The notes below the pieces were generated by a model. That model was not told the DNA's origin, searched no databases, and saw only the letters and a program-made list of their open reading frames with translations. This document shows, piece after piece, positions 25,576-35,182 of a DNA stretch of 64,000 nucleotides (position 1 is its first letter; each line of letters opens with the position of its first letter). Location of the stretch: the NCBI GenBank assembly GCA_965661625.1, contig CBFIEM010000002.1, positions 186,001 through 250,000 on the forward strand. Direction: 5' to 3'. Source of the stretch: GCA-2705995 sp965661625 (GTDB taxonomy: Bacteria > Bacteroidota > Bacteroidia > Flavobacteriales_G > Salibacteraceae). The position numbers and the translations under genes are program-made.

Positions 25576-27744
25576 TTATAAATTCTCATGAAGCCAATCT
25601 GTCATTTTCTTGTATAGGTGATACCTGGTATTGCCCCCATAGATGCCATGATTGCGATCGGGATAAACATGCAAATCAAACTGTTTATTGCTGCGCACCA
25701 GTGCGTTTATCATTTGTATGGCATTTTGAAAATGCACGTTATCATCACCTGTTCCATGAACCAATAAATAGTTTCCTTTTAATTGATCAGTATAGTTAAT
25801 TGGACTGTTGTTATCGTATCCCGTTTCATTTTCTTGAGGGGTTTGCATGTACCGCTCAGTATATATGTTATCGTAATATCGCCAAGTTGTTACTGGAGCA
25901 ACGGCAATGGCACTTTTAAAATAAGATGCTCCCTTGGTAATGGCTAACGAAGACATGTATCCACCGTAGCTCCAACCCCAGATACCTATCCGACTGCTAT
26001 CTACATAGTTTAAGGACTGCAAATACTTTGCTGTTTCTATGTAATCTATGGTTTCGTAATGTCCGAGTTGTTTGTAGGTAATTTTCTTGAATGCGGCACC
26101 TCTTCCTCCTGTACCTCGGTTATCGACAGAAACTACAATGTATCCCTGCTGAGCTAGCATTTGATGCCAAAGAAAATTGGCTCCACCCCATTGATTCACC
26201 ACCTCTTGAGAACCAGGTCCTCCATATATCGTAAGCAGTACGGGGTATTTTTTGTCAGCATCAAAATCTGGAGGTGTAATCTTCCAAGCATTCAATTTAA
26301 CTCCTTCACTTGTTTCAAATGAGAAAAAGGTCTTTTTACTGAACAGCGTAGTTTTGAGAACCTCATTTAAACGCTTGCTTGATTTCAGTACCCGCACAAG
26401 TTTACCAGTTGAACGGTGTAAGCTAATTTCGTTTGGTGTGTTTGCGGTAGAGCGGGTATTGATGAAGTATTTCATGCCAGTAGAGAAAGTGGCATGGCTC
26501 ATCCCTGTTTCTGAAGTAAGTGCTTCAATTCTTTTCTTTTTGAGGTTTAGGCGGTAAACACCACGATCCATTGGTGAATGCTTAGCAGCTGCAAAGTAGG
26601 CATAGGTATCATCCGCATCAACTCCGTAGAAAGTCTTTATTTCCCAATCGCCACTTGTAAGTGCTCGGGCAGTTTGCGTTTGCATATTTACAAGGTATAA
26701 GTGATTGTACCCATCTTTTTCACTTGAAATTAACATCGACTTACCATCGTTCATGAAGGTCCAGTCATCAGTAACATCAATGTAAGTGTCGCTCTGCTCT
26801 TTATAAATAGGGGTTAGCTCTCCTGATTGAGTGTTCGCACTGAAAATGTGCAGCGTACTTTGATGGCGGTTCATCAACTGAAGGGCCAACGTAGCATTAT
26901 CTGTTGTCCACTTAATACGCGGAATGTACTCATAGTCTACCCCTGTTTCGGTAAGCTTTTTTGAAGTGTTTGTTTTTAAGTTATAAACCCAAATTGAAAC
27001 TACGGAGTTAGGCTCTCCTGCTTTTGGGTATTTGTAGAGGTAATCATTTGGGTAAAGATCATTTCCCCAAGTTTGCATGTTGTATTGCGGAACTGCACGC
27101 TCATCAAACCTGTAGTAGGCAATTTGATCTCCTTTTGGGGACCAAAAGAAGGCTTTAGCGAAAGCAAACTCTTCTTCATAAACCCAGTCCGTTGCTCCAT
27201 TGATAACTTCATTGGCTTTTCCATCAGAAGTTACCTGAACGTGCTCATGGGTTGCTACATCGTAAAGGAATAGGTTGTTGTCTTGCACATAAGCAGCGTG
27301 TTTTCCACCTGGGGCAAGGGTTGTGAAACTCTGCTTTCCTGATTTTGATAAATGTTGAAGGGATGCTTCCTGATTATCCCACAGGTAGAAATTTGCTTTA
27401 GTAGATCTTCTGTAAATGGGAGTTACGTCGGTTTGTAAGAGCACGTAACGCTCATCTGAGCTGATGCTGTAATCCGAAAAAGGTAAGTTAATCCGCTCAT
27501 CAGCCCCATCAATGACAACAGCTTCCTGTTCTCCTGTAGCATAACTAAATTGAACGATTTTGGAACTTTTTCCTTCGTTGCTTAGAATTGTATAACTATC
27601 TCCACTGTTTGTAGAGCGGAATCCATAAACGTTGTCTTGGCGATATTTACCAAAGCGCCAAATAGATTCAAGCGTAATAGAGTCTTGTGAAAATCCTTGA
27701 GAGGCAATAAATAGTGCCAATACCCCCATTAAGTTCTTAAGCAT
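25576..27744 (-). CDS. dipeptidyl peptidase IV (S9B serine peptidase)
   Basis: A 722-residue secreted peptidase: signal peptide ending GFSQD, an eight-bladed beta-propeller domain with the double-Glu motif in DWVYEEEFAFA that anchors the peptide N-terminus, and the catalytic alpha/beta hydrolase domain with Ser592 in GWSYGGYM, Asp667/668 in HGTGDDNVHF and His699 in DRNHGIYG. It removes N-terminal X-Pro or X-Ala dipeptides from peptides in the periplasm. The dipeptides formed fit import by the two POT transporters encoded just downstream. Confidence 0.95.
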   Translation of the reverse strand: MLKNLMGVLALFIASQGFSQDSITLESIWRFGKYRQDNVYGFRSTNSGDSYTILSNEGKSSKIVQFSYATGEQEAVVIDGADERINLPFSDYSISSDERYVLLQTDVTPIYRRSTKANFYLWDNQEASLQHLSKSGKQSFTTLAPGGKHAAYVQDNNLFLYDVATHEHVQVTSDGKANEVINGATDWVYEEEFAFAKAFFWSPKGDQIAYYRFDERAVPQYNMQTWGNDLYPNDYLYKYPKAGEPNSVVSIWVYNLKTNTSKKLTETGVDYEYIPRIKWTTDNATLALQLMNRHQSTLHIFSANTQSGELTPIYKEQSDTYIDVTDDWTFMNDGKSMLISSEKDGYNHLYLVNMQTQTARALTSGDWEIKTFYGVDADDTYAYFAAAKHSPMDRGVYRLNLKKKRIEALTSETGMSHATFSTGMKYFINTRSTANTPNEISLHRSTGKLVRVLKSSKRLNEVLKTTLFSKKTFFSFETSEGVKLNAWKITPPDFDADKKYPVLLTIYGGPGSQEVVNQWGGANFLWHQMLAQQGYIVVSVDNRGTGGRGAAFKKITYKQLGHYETIDYIETAKYLQSLNYVDSSRIGIWGWSYGGYMSSLAITKGASYFKSAIAVAPVTTWRYYDNIYTERYMQTPQENETGYDNNSPINYTDQLKGNYLLVHGTGDDNVHFQNAIQMINALVRSNKQFDLHVYPDRNHGIYGGNTRYHLYKKMTDWLHENL

Positions 27745-27869
27745 ATCCTTATTTTAAATTGGAAAAGGCCAAGATAAGGATTTGGCTTAAAGATTATAAG
27801 GAGAATTTATCGGGCATGAGTAGGCAATCAACACGCTCAGCACAACAAATTTTTGCAACGCATTTGTTT

Positions 27870-28085
27870 TTAGCGCTTTTTACCTTTTTTCATAACCGTT
27901 GAAAGCCCAAAGGGAGAATAAATAGGGCAGAAGCCTACAAATCCTGTTATCAAAAAAATAATGCTCAATACAAGCACGGTCGTACCAAGTATTCCTGTCA
28001 TGGCACCCCCGAAATAAAATATAGAAGCGATAATGGCGATGATAATTCTCAACCCACGGTCAAGGGTTCCCATATTCTTTTTCAT
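27870..28085 (-). CDS. DUF2892 / YgaP-like small membrane protein
   Basis: A 71-residue protein starting MKKNMGTLDRGLRI, with two hydrophobic segments, the CPIYSPFGLS motif near the end (single Cys) and a basic tail. This matches the DUF2892 family. The start at 28085 is chosen over upstream in-frame codons because the conserved KKNMGTLDRGLR sits right after it. The following 230 bases hold no gene. Confidence 0.82.
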   Translation of the reverse strand: MKKNMGTLDRGLRIIIAIIASIFYFGGAMTGILGTTVLVLSIIFLITGFVGFCPIYSPFGLSTVMKKGKKR

Positions 28086-28210
28086 AGTTGAAGTATTTTG
28101 AATGAAAGGTAGGTATTTGACTGCGAAAATACAATGCACACAAAGCGCCACCAGGTAAATGACTGGATGGGGTTGAATGCGGAGTTGCGCCAAGGATGGC
28201 AATGGCTACC

Positions 28211-28227
28211 CCGCCCGTTTTGGGCGG
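28211..28227. repeat. short GC-rich hairpin, intergenic
   Basis: CCGCCC and GGGCGG flank a GTTTT loop, strikingly GC-rich for this region, beside a CCTGACCTGCAGGGAGG imperfect repeat. It might be an interspersed element or a weak terminator; there is no T-run. Confidence 0.3.
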
Positions 28228-28265
28228 AGTAATAATGAACAGCCTGACCTGCAGGGAGGCGCCCA

Positions 28266-28298
28266 AAAAAAAAGCACCTCCTGAATGAAGGTGCTTTT
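28266..28298 (-). terminator. terminator of the universal stress protein gene
   Basis: The stem AAAGCACCT/AGGTGCTTT with a CCTGAATGA loop and an A-rich flank that becomes a T-run on the minus strand. Confidence 0.75.
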
Positions 28299-28317
28299 GA
28301 TGTATGATATAATGAGC

Positions 28318-29181
28318 TTATGCTCCTCCGCCACTAGCACTAAATGAGCTAGAAACACGCCAATCTTTTCCTTTAACAATAAGTAATGGAATATCCGTTT
28401 TTGTAAGCACTTCCTCATCGCGATTTCCCCACATGCGCTCGAAAAATGACGGGTCATTGTCAAAAACAACAGAAACAATATCAGCATGTTTCTTGTGTGC
28501 ATAATCCAAGAGGATATCAGTTGGCGTTTTGCCCCCAGTTAACCACGCTTCATTGAAAGGAACATCTTCTCCTGAGAAGCGCTCCTTAACGTGATTTAAA
28601 TTTACCTTGAGGCTAGTATCATCTTTACCGGTATGATTTACCGCTAATGCCAACAGCTCAACTTTTCCGTTTACATGCTTTACAAAATCAATGGTAGATT
28701 GTGTTTTTTGCATGCTGTAATCATTCAGAAGCAATGGATACAGTAAGGTATCCATATCGTGCAAGGTTTCATTTTCCTTGATGGCAATGATAGGGTAATC
28801 GCAGCCATGGATAATGTTTAAGATATAAGTACCCGTAAGTCTTTCAAGCCCAGATTTCAGCTCGTATCCCACTACAAAGTAAATGGGATCTGCCATGTAA
28901 CAGTAATCGTTGAGTCGATCCACTACTTCGCCCGTAGAGCCAGGCATGATGTTGTAACGAACCGTAATGTCGTCGCCAATGAGATCAGCGTTGCGTTTGA
29001 TGAGTGCTTCAAACTGATCGATAATATCGTCGCGAGACGATGATTTTTTGGTGTGGATATGAATCAGACGAATCTCTGCATTGCATTTGCGTGCGAGTGG
29101 GATTGATTCTTTAAAAGCATGTTCAGCAATACTTGTGAAGTCGATGCTTACTACGATGGATCTGTTATTTTGCTTGGTCAT
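28318..29181 (-). CDS. universal stress protein, two tandem UspA-like domains
   Basis: A 287-residue cytoplasmic protein starting MTKQNNRSIVVSIDFTSIAEHAF, typical of the UspA ATP-binding fold, with SIPLARKCNAEIRLIHIHT. A second, weaker domain (about 145-275) contains DTLLYPLLLNDY and the ADIVSVVFD segment. Usp proteins are induced under stress or starvation; ligand unknown. The first domain's Gly-rich ATP loop is only partly recognisable. It is monocistronic with its own terminator. Confidence 0.8.
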   Translation of the reverse strand: MTKQNNRSIVVSIDFTSIAEHAFKESIPLARKCNAEIRLIHIHTKKSSSRDDIIDQFEALIKRNADLIGDDITVRYNIMPGSTGEVVDRLNDYCYMADPIYFVVGYELKSGLERLTGTYILNIIHGCDYPIIAIKENETLHDMDTLLYPLLLNDYSMQKTQSTIDFVKHVNGKVELLALAVNHTGKDDTSLKVNLNHVKERFSGEDVPFNEAWLTGGKTPTDILLDYAHKKHADIVSVVFDNDPSFFERMWGNRDEEVLTKTDIPLLIVKGKDWRVSSSFSASGGGA

Positions 29182-29327
29182 AGTTATGATTTGAATGCGT
29201 CTAAATTACCACTTCTATGGATTCAGACAAATGACTAAGGTCAGTTGTTTTAAGGTTTATAGGTGCGAAGGTGATAAAAATACGCAGTTCGTGCATACTT
29301 TATGACTCAGAAACAAAAGAGTAAGTG

Positions 29328-29335
29328 TACTTTTG
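29328..29335 (+). promoter_or_regulatory. Bacteroidota -7 box (TACTTTTG) for typA
   Basis: TAnnTTTG match 19 bases before the ATG at 29354, implying a short leader. Confidence 0.5.
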
Positions 29336-29353
29336 CAGCCTCAAAAGAATGTA

Positions 29354-31159
29354 ATGCAAGAACTTAGAAACATTGCGATAATCGCACACGTTGACCACGG
29401 CAAGACGACCTTGGTAGACAAAATCCTTCATCATTGTGAGCTTTTTCGCGATAATGAGTCAACCGGAGAGTTGATTTTAGATAACAATGAATTGGAACGT
29501 GAACGGGGAATTACCATCGTTTCAAAAAACGTTTCAGTCAATTATAAAGGAACAAAAATCAACATTATTGATACGCCTGGTCACGCTGATTTTGGTGGAG
29601 AGGTTGAGCGCGTGCTCAATATGGCTGATGGTGTTTTATTGCTTGTTGATGCGTTTGAAGGACCTATGCCTCAAACACGCTATGTATTAGGTAAAGCGTT
29701 AGAGCTTGGGAAGAAGCCTATTGTTGTAATCAATAAAGTCGACAAAGAGAACTGTAGACCTGACGAAGTCCATGAGATGGTTTTTGACTTGATGTTTAAC
29801 TTGGAAGCCTCAGAGGAGCAATTGGATTTCCCAGCTGTTTATGGATCGGCCAAGCAAGGATGGATGTCTTTAGACCCTGCAGATAAAACAGATAGCATTG
29901 AGCCACTTATTGATATGGTAGTGGAGCATGTGCCTACTCCAAAGGTGGAAGAAGGAAATTTACAGCTTCAGGTTACCTCTATTGATTATTCGAGCTTCGT
30001 TGGTCGGATTGCTATAGGTCGTGTAAACCGTGGGGTAATGGAATCAAACAAACCAGTGATGCTCGTAAAACGAGATGGTACGCAGGTGAAATCGCGGGTG
30101 AAAGAGCTGTTTGTGTTTGAAGGATTAGGCAGGAAAAAAGTTGAGCGAGTTGTAGCTGGAGATATTTGTGCAGTTACGGGTGTTGAAGGATTTGAGATTG
30201 GCGATACCATTGCGGATGCCGAGGCACCGGAAGCAATGTCTACCATTCCAATTGATGAGCCGACAATGAGCATGTTATTCACCGTGAACAATTCACCGTT
30301 CTTTGGTAAAGAAGGTGATTACGTAACATCGCGCCATTTGCGTGATCGTTTGGTGAAAGAAACTGAGAAAAACTTAGCTCTTAAGATCGAAGAGACGGAA
30401 TCACCAGATTCATTCATTGTATACGGAAGGGGTGTAATGCACTTATCTGTACTGATTGAAACGATGCGTCGTGAAGGTTATGAACTTCAAGTAGGCCAGC
30501 CACAAGTTATTATTAAGGAGATTGATGGCGTAAAGAATGAGCCGGTAGAATCTTTGTTTATTGACGTTCCTGAAGAAACTTCGGGAAAGGTGATTGAGTT
30601 GGTTAATCAGCGCAAAGGAGAGATGCTTGTTATGGAACCTAAAGGTGACTTAATGCACCTTGAATTTAATATCCCATCGCGAGGAATCATTGGGTTGCGT
30701 ACTCAAATTCTGAACGCAACAGCTGGAGAGGCTATAATGGCACACCGTTTTACGGGTTTTGAACCTTGGAAAGGGTCATTCCCAAAACGAATGAACGGTA
30801 CGTTGATTGCGCATGAAAATGGCACAGCCATTCCTTATGCAATGAACAACCTCCAAGACAGGGGTAAGTTTTTTGTTGCTCCTGGTCAAGAAGTTTATGA
30901 AGGAATGATTGTGGGTGAGAACTCGCGCGATGCTGATTTGGTTGTAAACATTATTCGCACAAAGAAACTTACGAACATGCGTTCTTCTGGAGCAGATGAT
31001 AAGCTGAAATTAGCTCCTCCAGTTGTAATGTCTTTGGAAGAACACATGGAGTACATCCAAGGTGATGAATTCGTAGAGATTACGCCTAAAAACATTAGAC
31101 TGCGCAAAATCAAGCTTAAAGAGCATGATCGCAAGCGCGCTAAAAGCCCAGGTGTTTAA
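29354..31159 (+). CDS. typA: ribosome-associated GTPase TypA/BipA
   Basis: A 601-residue translational GTPase with the P-loop AHVDHGKTT, the switch II DTPGHADFGGEVERV, and NKVD. Elongation-factor-like domains and the TypA-specific C-terminus (MRSSGADDKLKLAPP near the end) follow. It binds the 70S ribosome and helps ribosome assembly and stress adaptation. The ATG at 29354 gives the usual MQELRNIAIIAHVDHG opening; a TTG at 29333 would fall inside the -7 box. Confidence 0.97.
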   Translation: MQELRNIAIIAHVDHGKTTLVDKILHHCELFRDNESTGELILDNNELERERGITIVSKNVSVNYKGTKINIIDTPGHADFGGEVERVLNMADGVLLLVDAFEGPMPQTRYVLGKALELGKKPIVVINKVDKENCRPDEVHEMVFDLMFNLEASEEQLDFPAVYGSAKQGWMSLDPADKTDSIEPLIDMVVEHVPTPKVEEGNLQLQVTSIDYSSFVGRIAIGRVNRGVMESNKPVMLVKRDGTQVKSRVKELFVFEGLGRKKVERVVAGDICAVTGVEGFEIGDTIADAEAPEAMSTIPIDEPTMSMLFTVNNSPFFGKEGDYVTSRHLRDRLVKETEKNLALKIEETESPDSFIVYGRGVMHLSVLIETMRREGYELQVGQPQVIIKEIDGVKNEPVESLFIDVPEETSGKVIELVNQRKGEMLVMEPKGDLMHLEFNIPSRGIIGLRTQILNATAGEAIMAHRFTGFEPWKGSFPKRMNGTLIAHENGTAIPYAMNNLQDRGKFFVAPGQEVYEGMIVGENSRDADLVVNIIRTKKLTNMRSSGADDKLKLAPPVVMSLEEHMEYIQGDEFVEITPKNIRLRKIKLKEHDRKRAKSPGV

Positions 31160-31971
31160 TTACAAAACTGTACAAGCAGCTTTTTAGCCTCGATATCGCC
31201 AAGGTTAGCTGCTTGAGCCCAAGCTTCGCAGGCCTCTTTTAAGAGGCCTGTTTTTTTATAACACAATGCCAAGTTAAACCAAGCGTCTACTTGTTCTGGG
31301 TTGATTTGTACGCAATAGCTAAAAAACCTTCCTGCTGTTTTTAGATTACCACTAATCATAAGTTTAGTTCCCATTTGGTACAAGTTATTATTGAACCGTT
31401 GGTTGTTGGGTATTGGTGTCCCGGAATTAGGATTTTCTATGCTGCCAAAACTTAAAGGCTCGCCATTTTTAACTTGATCTTGGTTGTGCACATATTGAAG
31501 GGTGGTAAACGTGAATGAAAGTACTTGAGTTGAGGTTACAGGTTTGCCATCTTGCGTTGGAGCAATCCATAGGGTATCCGTAAGCCATAATATGCGTTCT
31601 GCTTCAATTGCGAAAACACCTTGAAGTGATCTAATTACCGGTTCATCGATTCCAAACTCAACAGGAGCATCAATACGCTCTTCAATAACTTTAACATTAC
31701 TCACTTTTCCCGTTGGGTCTATTTGAATGGCCATATCAACTTCAGCATTCACACCGTAATACTTTGCAAGTGGTGGAATCGATAAATTTTTACGCACAAA
31801 TTGGTAAAATCCATCCATTCCGTGTTTGAATAACGCTTCGGGTTCTCCCTGCACATTTCCCTGGACTATTACGTGACTTGAAGTGTTGTCCTGATTGGCA
31901 CTATTGCAGCTTGACGCCAACAATACAGCACAAGTGGTAATTGCTAAAATGGTAGAAGTTTTAAAATACAT
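31156..31971 (-). CDS. TonB-C-like / TPR lipoprotein
   Basis: A 271-residue lipoprotein (lipobox LASSC, Cys22) with a central region resembling the TonB C-terminal domain (GFYQFVRKNLSIPPLAKYYG then IDPTGKVSNVKVI) and a C-terminal TPR-like stretch (AWFNLALCYKKTGLLKEACEAW). It probably acts as a periplasmic scaffold or in signalling. It overlaps typA's stop by four bases (31156-31159) and the upstream gene by 11 bases, so it is the terminal gene of a nine-gene minus-strand cluster. Confidence 0.72.
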   Translation of the reverse strand: MYFKTSTILAITTCAVLLASSCNSANQDNTSSHVIVQGNVQGEPEALFKHGMDGFYQFVRKNLSIPPLAKYYGVNAEVDMAIQIDPTGKVSNVKVIEERIDAPVEFGIDEPVIRSLQGVFAIEAERILWLTDTLWIAPTQDGKPVTSTQVLSFTFTTLQYVHNQDQVKNGEPLSFGSIENPNSGTPIPNNQRFNNNLYQMGTKLMISGNLKTAGRFFSYCVQINPEQVDAWFNLALCYKKTGLLKEACEAWAQAANLGDIEAKKLLVQFCN

Positions 31972-32548
31972 AGGTCAGTCCGATTTGAGTTGGAGATATG
32001 TGCGGATAGAGGTAGGCCGATGATGAATTTTTCGATTTCAAGCGCTCGCGTTTATTCACCAGGAAAAAGCCAATATCAAAAGCGGCTAATCCAATTCCTT
32101 GGAGAATTAAGGATTTTCCATAACCCTTGAGTTGATCTGTGTTGGAGGAGTGCTTTCCTTGCTCGATCAACCAAAACCCCGATGCAACATAGGCTAAGTC
32201 GAGCCCCGCATTAAACAAGAGTGTTTTTTCAGTTTTATGATACTGGTCTATGGTTGCAGACAACGAGCGTGGTGAATCGTTTTTGGCTTTTAAGTACCCT
32301 ACAATTCCCAATGATGCATTTATAATTCCCCATCCAGCATTCATTTCATGAAAGTACATTGAAGTTCCAGAAGAAAGCGACCTAGCTGTTAGTCCAGAGA
32401 TCATGTTCGCGCTCCCCCAAGCAGCGAGTACAAGCATGCCATGTTTTGATATCCGTTGCTGATTCTTGAATTCCTGGTGCTCGTAGTCTTGACAAAACGC
32501 AATAGTAGCGCTGTGAAGCGCCAAGCACAAACAAAGCAATCGCATCAT
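31961..32548 (-). CDS. membrane protein of unknown function, 195 residues
   Basis: It has a signal peptide (to about residue 19, ending FCQ) and at least three hydrophobic segments (LVLAAWGSANMISGL, INASLGIVGYL, SLILQGIGLAAFDIGFFLV). The hydrophobic helices separated by basic linkers suggest a multi-pass inner-membrane protein. I do not recognise a family with certainty. It overlaps the threonine aldolase stop by four bases and the TPR lipoprotein start by 11, so it is translated with them. Confidence 0.65.
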   Translation of the reverse strand: MMRLLCLCLALHSATIAFCQDYEHQEFKNQQRISKHGMLVLAAWGSANMISGLTARSLSSGTSMYFHEMNAGWGIINASLGIVGYLKAKNDSPRSLSATIDQYHKTEKTLLFNAGLDLAYVASGFWLIEQGKHSSNTDQLKGYGKSLILQGIGLAAFDIGFFLVNKRERLKSKNSSSAYLYPHISPTQIGLTYVF

Positions 32549-33567
32549 GCTGGTTTAATTGACTTCAATACTTTAATACAGGTGTCAACATCTGCATCAT
32601 CTATTTGTAAATGCGTTACTAACCGAATAAGCGACCCACCCATAGAAACAGCTAAAACACCATGTGCTTTGAGGGTATTGATAAATGAAACAGAATCAAT
32701 ACCTGCTTTCAATTCGAAAAGAACAATGTTTGTCTCAGCACCTTCACAATGCGTTACATAAGGCAGCTGACTGCATACTTCTGCAAGTTTTTTAGCGCGT
32801 TGATGATCGAGCTTTATGCGCTCAATGTGGTGATCCAGCGCGTAAATTCCTGCTGCGGCTAGGAATCCAGCTTGACGCATTCCGCCTCCCATTACTTTTC
32901 GCACCCTACGAGCTTTATGAATGAAGCTGGATGAGCCTAACAGTAAAGACCCAACCGGGCAGCCTAAACCTTTGCTGAGGCAGATGCTTATCGATTCAAA
33001 AAGGGAACCGTGCTCCTGCGGTGAGTCGTTGGTTGCAATGAGGGCATTAAATAATCGGGCACCATCCAAGTGCATAGGAAGGTTGTGCTCTTGAGCTATT
33101 GCTCTAATGGCTTTAATGTCTTGAGTATTCCAAACAGCGCCACCACCTTTGTTCGATGTGTTTTCTAGGGCTATTAATTGACTTTTAGGAAAATGAACAT
33201 CATCTTTTTTAATTGCATTTTTCAAAGTAGAAGCCGCAAAGAGTCCTCTGTTTCCAGGTAAAAGGTTTGTAGTACACCCCGCATTTTTAGCAACACCTCC
33301 ACCTTCATAGTGATAGATGTGAGCAGTTCCCCCTGTCAGCACTTCACCTCCAGGTGTAGTATGGCATTGGATGGCAATTTGATTGGTCATGGTTCCTGAT
33401 GGACAGAAAAGAGCAGCATCCATTTGGAACATTGCAGCTGCCTTTTTTTCCAAGGCATTTACAGTTGGGTCTTCCATGAAAACGTCATCTCCAACGCTGG
33501 CGTGAAACATGGCTTGTTTCATTTTCTCCGTAGGCGTTGTAACTGTATCACTTCTAAAGTCAATCAT
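32545..33567 (-). CDS. ltaE: low-specificity L-threonine aldolase
   Basis: A 340-residue PLP enzyme with the threonine aldolase opening MIDFRSDTVTTPTEKM, a substrate-contact GTAHIYHYEGGG block, HLDGARLFNA, and the PLP lysine Lys199 in SICLSKGLGCPVGS. It interconverts threonine or allo-threonine with glycine and acetaldehyde. Its ATG shares its first base with the upstream aspartoacylase-like stop. The context is a mixed metabolic cluster, not an amino acid operon. Confidence 0.93.
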   Translation of the reverse strand: MIDFRSDTVTTPTEKMKQAMFHASVGDDVFMEDPTVNALEKKAAAMFQMDAALFCPSGTMTNQIAIQCHTTPGGEVLTGGTAHIYHYEGGGVAKNAGCTTNLLPGNRGLFAASTLKNAIKKDDVHFPKSQLIALENTSNKGGGAVWNTQDIKAIRAIAQEHNLPMHLDGARLFNALIATNDSPQEHGSLFESISICLSKGLGCPVGSLLLGSSSFIHKARRVRKVMGGGMRQAGFLAAAGIYALDHHIERIKLDHQRAKKLAEVCSQLPYVTHCEGAETNIVLFELKAGIDSVSFINTLKAHGVLAVSMGGSLIRLVTHLQIDDADVDTCIKVLKSIKPA

Positions 33568-34544
33568 TATTCAAGTTCTTTTCTGAAGTCTGTACCTAAG
33601 TGCGCAATGGCATCCCCTTGATGAATGAGCGGACTATTCGTATGACCAATAAGAACACCATCTTTTGGTGATTTTACGTGGGTTGTGAAGTTGCCAAATG
33701 GGTCATTGATTTCACCAATCACTTCACCTTTTTTAACTAAATCTCCACTAAAGCGATGAAGCGTTAGCATTCCTGCTCGTTTAGCCCTAATCCATGCCGA
33801 TTTCTGGCAAGTAATACTCTTTTCGTCGGTGCTAGCGTAAGGCAGCATTTTGAATGAGTCTAAAACACGCAGCGCACCGCGCACGCCATATTCAATTGCT
33901 TCTGGATTTCTTCGCATTGCTTCACCACCCTCAAATACCACTGTAGGCACTCCATAGCGACGAGCTTGTTTACGGAATGATTTATCGATTAATGCTGATT
34001 CGAGTTGTAATGGAGCGTTAAAATGCTTGGCGAGTTGCTCTGCCATTTGATCGTTAGGAGTAAACCGAGCTTGAGGAAAGTTATATCGATTTGCTCCGCC
34101 AGTGTGAAAGTCGATCACGTAATCGGCAAGGGGTAAAATATGGTGACTCATAAAATGAGCAACCCGACTTGCTAACGATCCATTTGCACTTCCTGGAAAG
34201 CTGCGGTTGATGTCTTTTCCATCGGGTACTTCTCTTGAAAAGTTTAAGAAACCATAGATGTTTAAAATGGGAATAGCCATTACATTACCACATTGAAGCT
34301 TTTTCAGTTTTTTATTAACCAATAGCTCCCGAACAGTTTCTATTCCATTGATTTCATCACCATGCAATCCTCCCATAAAGAGCACCGTTGGCCCTGGTTT
34401 GTTGCTTCTGAAAATGTATACCGGAAGGTCAATTTGAGTGCCGGATGGAAGGCGTGCGATGTTAAAATCAACCATGGTGGATGTTCCCGGAGGTATAATT
34501 ACATCATTCAATACAAAATCAATTGCCTTCATCGCTTTCTGCAT
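33567..34544 (-). CDS. succinylglutamate desuccinylase/aspartoacylase family protein
   Basis: A 325-residue zinc hydrolase with the HGDEINGIE motif (His61, Glu64) and a later HTGG supplying the third metal ligand, plus FEGG with the likely catalytic Glu. The C-terminal 75 residues (RAGMLTLHRFSGDLVKKGEVIGEI) look like a beta-barrel or biotinyl-lipoyl-type domain, as in the aspartoacylase-like bacterial group. It deacylates N-acyl amino acids; the substrate is unknown. It overlaps the neighbouring methyltransferase by 16 bases. Confidence 0.85.
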   Translation of the reverse strand: MQKAMKAIDFVLNDVIIPPGTSTMVDFNIARLPSGTQIDLPVYIFRSNKPGPTVLFMGGLHGDEINGIETVRELLVNKKLKKLQCGNVMAIPILNIYGFLNFSREVPDGKDINRSFPGSANGSLASRVAHFMSHHILPLADYVIDFHTGGANRYNFPQARFTPNDQMAEQLAKHFNAPLQLESALIDKSFRKQARRYGVPTVVFEGGEAMRRNPEAIEYGVRGALRVLDSFKMLPYASTDEKSITCQKSAWIRAKRAGMLTLHRFSGDLVKKGEVIGEINDPFGNFTTHVKSPKDGVLIGHTNSPLIHQGDAIAHLGTDFRKELE

Positions 34545-35182
34545 ATCATAAGTCCATCTCGAATCGGAAATAATACTTCTTGAACGCGTTCGTCATGATG
34601 CACATAGGTATTGAATTTTTGGAGTGCAATTGTGTCGATATCTTCCGAAGTGTCATCCAAGATTTTACCGCTCCAGAGAACGTTATCTGCTATGATGTAT
34701 GCTCCAGAAGGGATTTTGGTGATAACCGCGTCGTAATAGTTTTGATAATTGGCTTTATCGGCATCTATAAAAACAATGTCCCAAGGGAAATCAAGCTGTT
34801 TAATTTCTGCTGTTGCGTCCCCAATATGCATATGAATACAATGTGCTTTACCTGCGCGCTCGAAATACTGAGTTACCGTATCCTCAAGTTCTTCATTGCT
34901 ATCAATGGTGTGAATATGCCCATCTGGCTTTAAACCTTCACTCCAACAAAGTGCACTATAACCTGTATAGGTGCCTATTTCAAGAATATATTTAGGAGAA
35001 ATCATATGGCTTAGCATACTTATTACCCTTCCTTGCATGTGACCTGCGAGCATGCGCGGATTGATTTGTTTTTGCCAAGTTTCCCTGAAAATCTCATAGA
35101 GAAGATCAGGTTCTTGCTCAGTATGTGCTAAAGCATATTGCTCAATTTCTTTATCGAGAAAATCCATGGTTACGAAGGCCAA
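34529..35182 (-). CDS. O-methyltransferase (class I, CCoAOMT-like)
   Basis: A 217-residue SAM methyltransferase of the family 3 O-methyltransferases, with motif I ILEIGTYTGYSALCWSE, VFIDADKANYQNYYD (metal-binding Asp) and IIADNVLWSGKI. Length and motifs match catechol-type O-methyltransferases that need a divalent metal; the bacterial members may modify small phenolics. It overlaps both neighbours in the cluster by 13-16 bases. Confidence 0.9.
   Translation of the reverse strand: MAFVTMDFLDKEIEQYALAHTEQEPDLLYEIFRETWQKQINPRMLAGHMQGRVISMLSHMISPKYILEIGTYTGYSALCWSEGLKPDGHIHTIDSNEELEDTVTQYFERAGKAHCIHMHIGDATAEIKQLDFPWDIVFIDADKANYQNYYDAVITKIPSGAYIIADNVLWSGKILDDTSEDIDTIALQKFNTYVHHDERVQEVLFPIRDGLMICRKR

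Noticed and set aside
32545..33567. Threonine aldolase as the missing ergothioneine C-S lyase
   Set aside because: It is PLP-dependent but carries threonine aldolase motifs and is far from the egt genes; no support.
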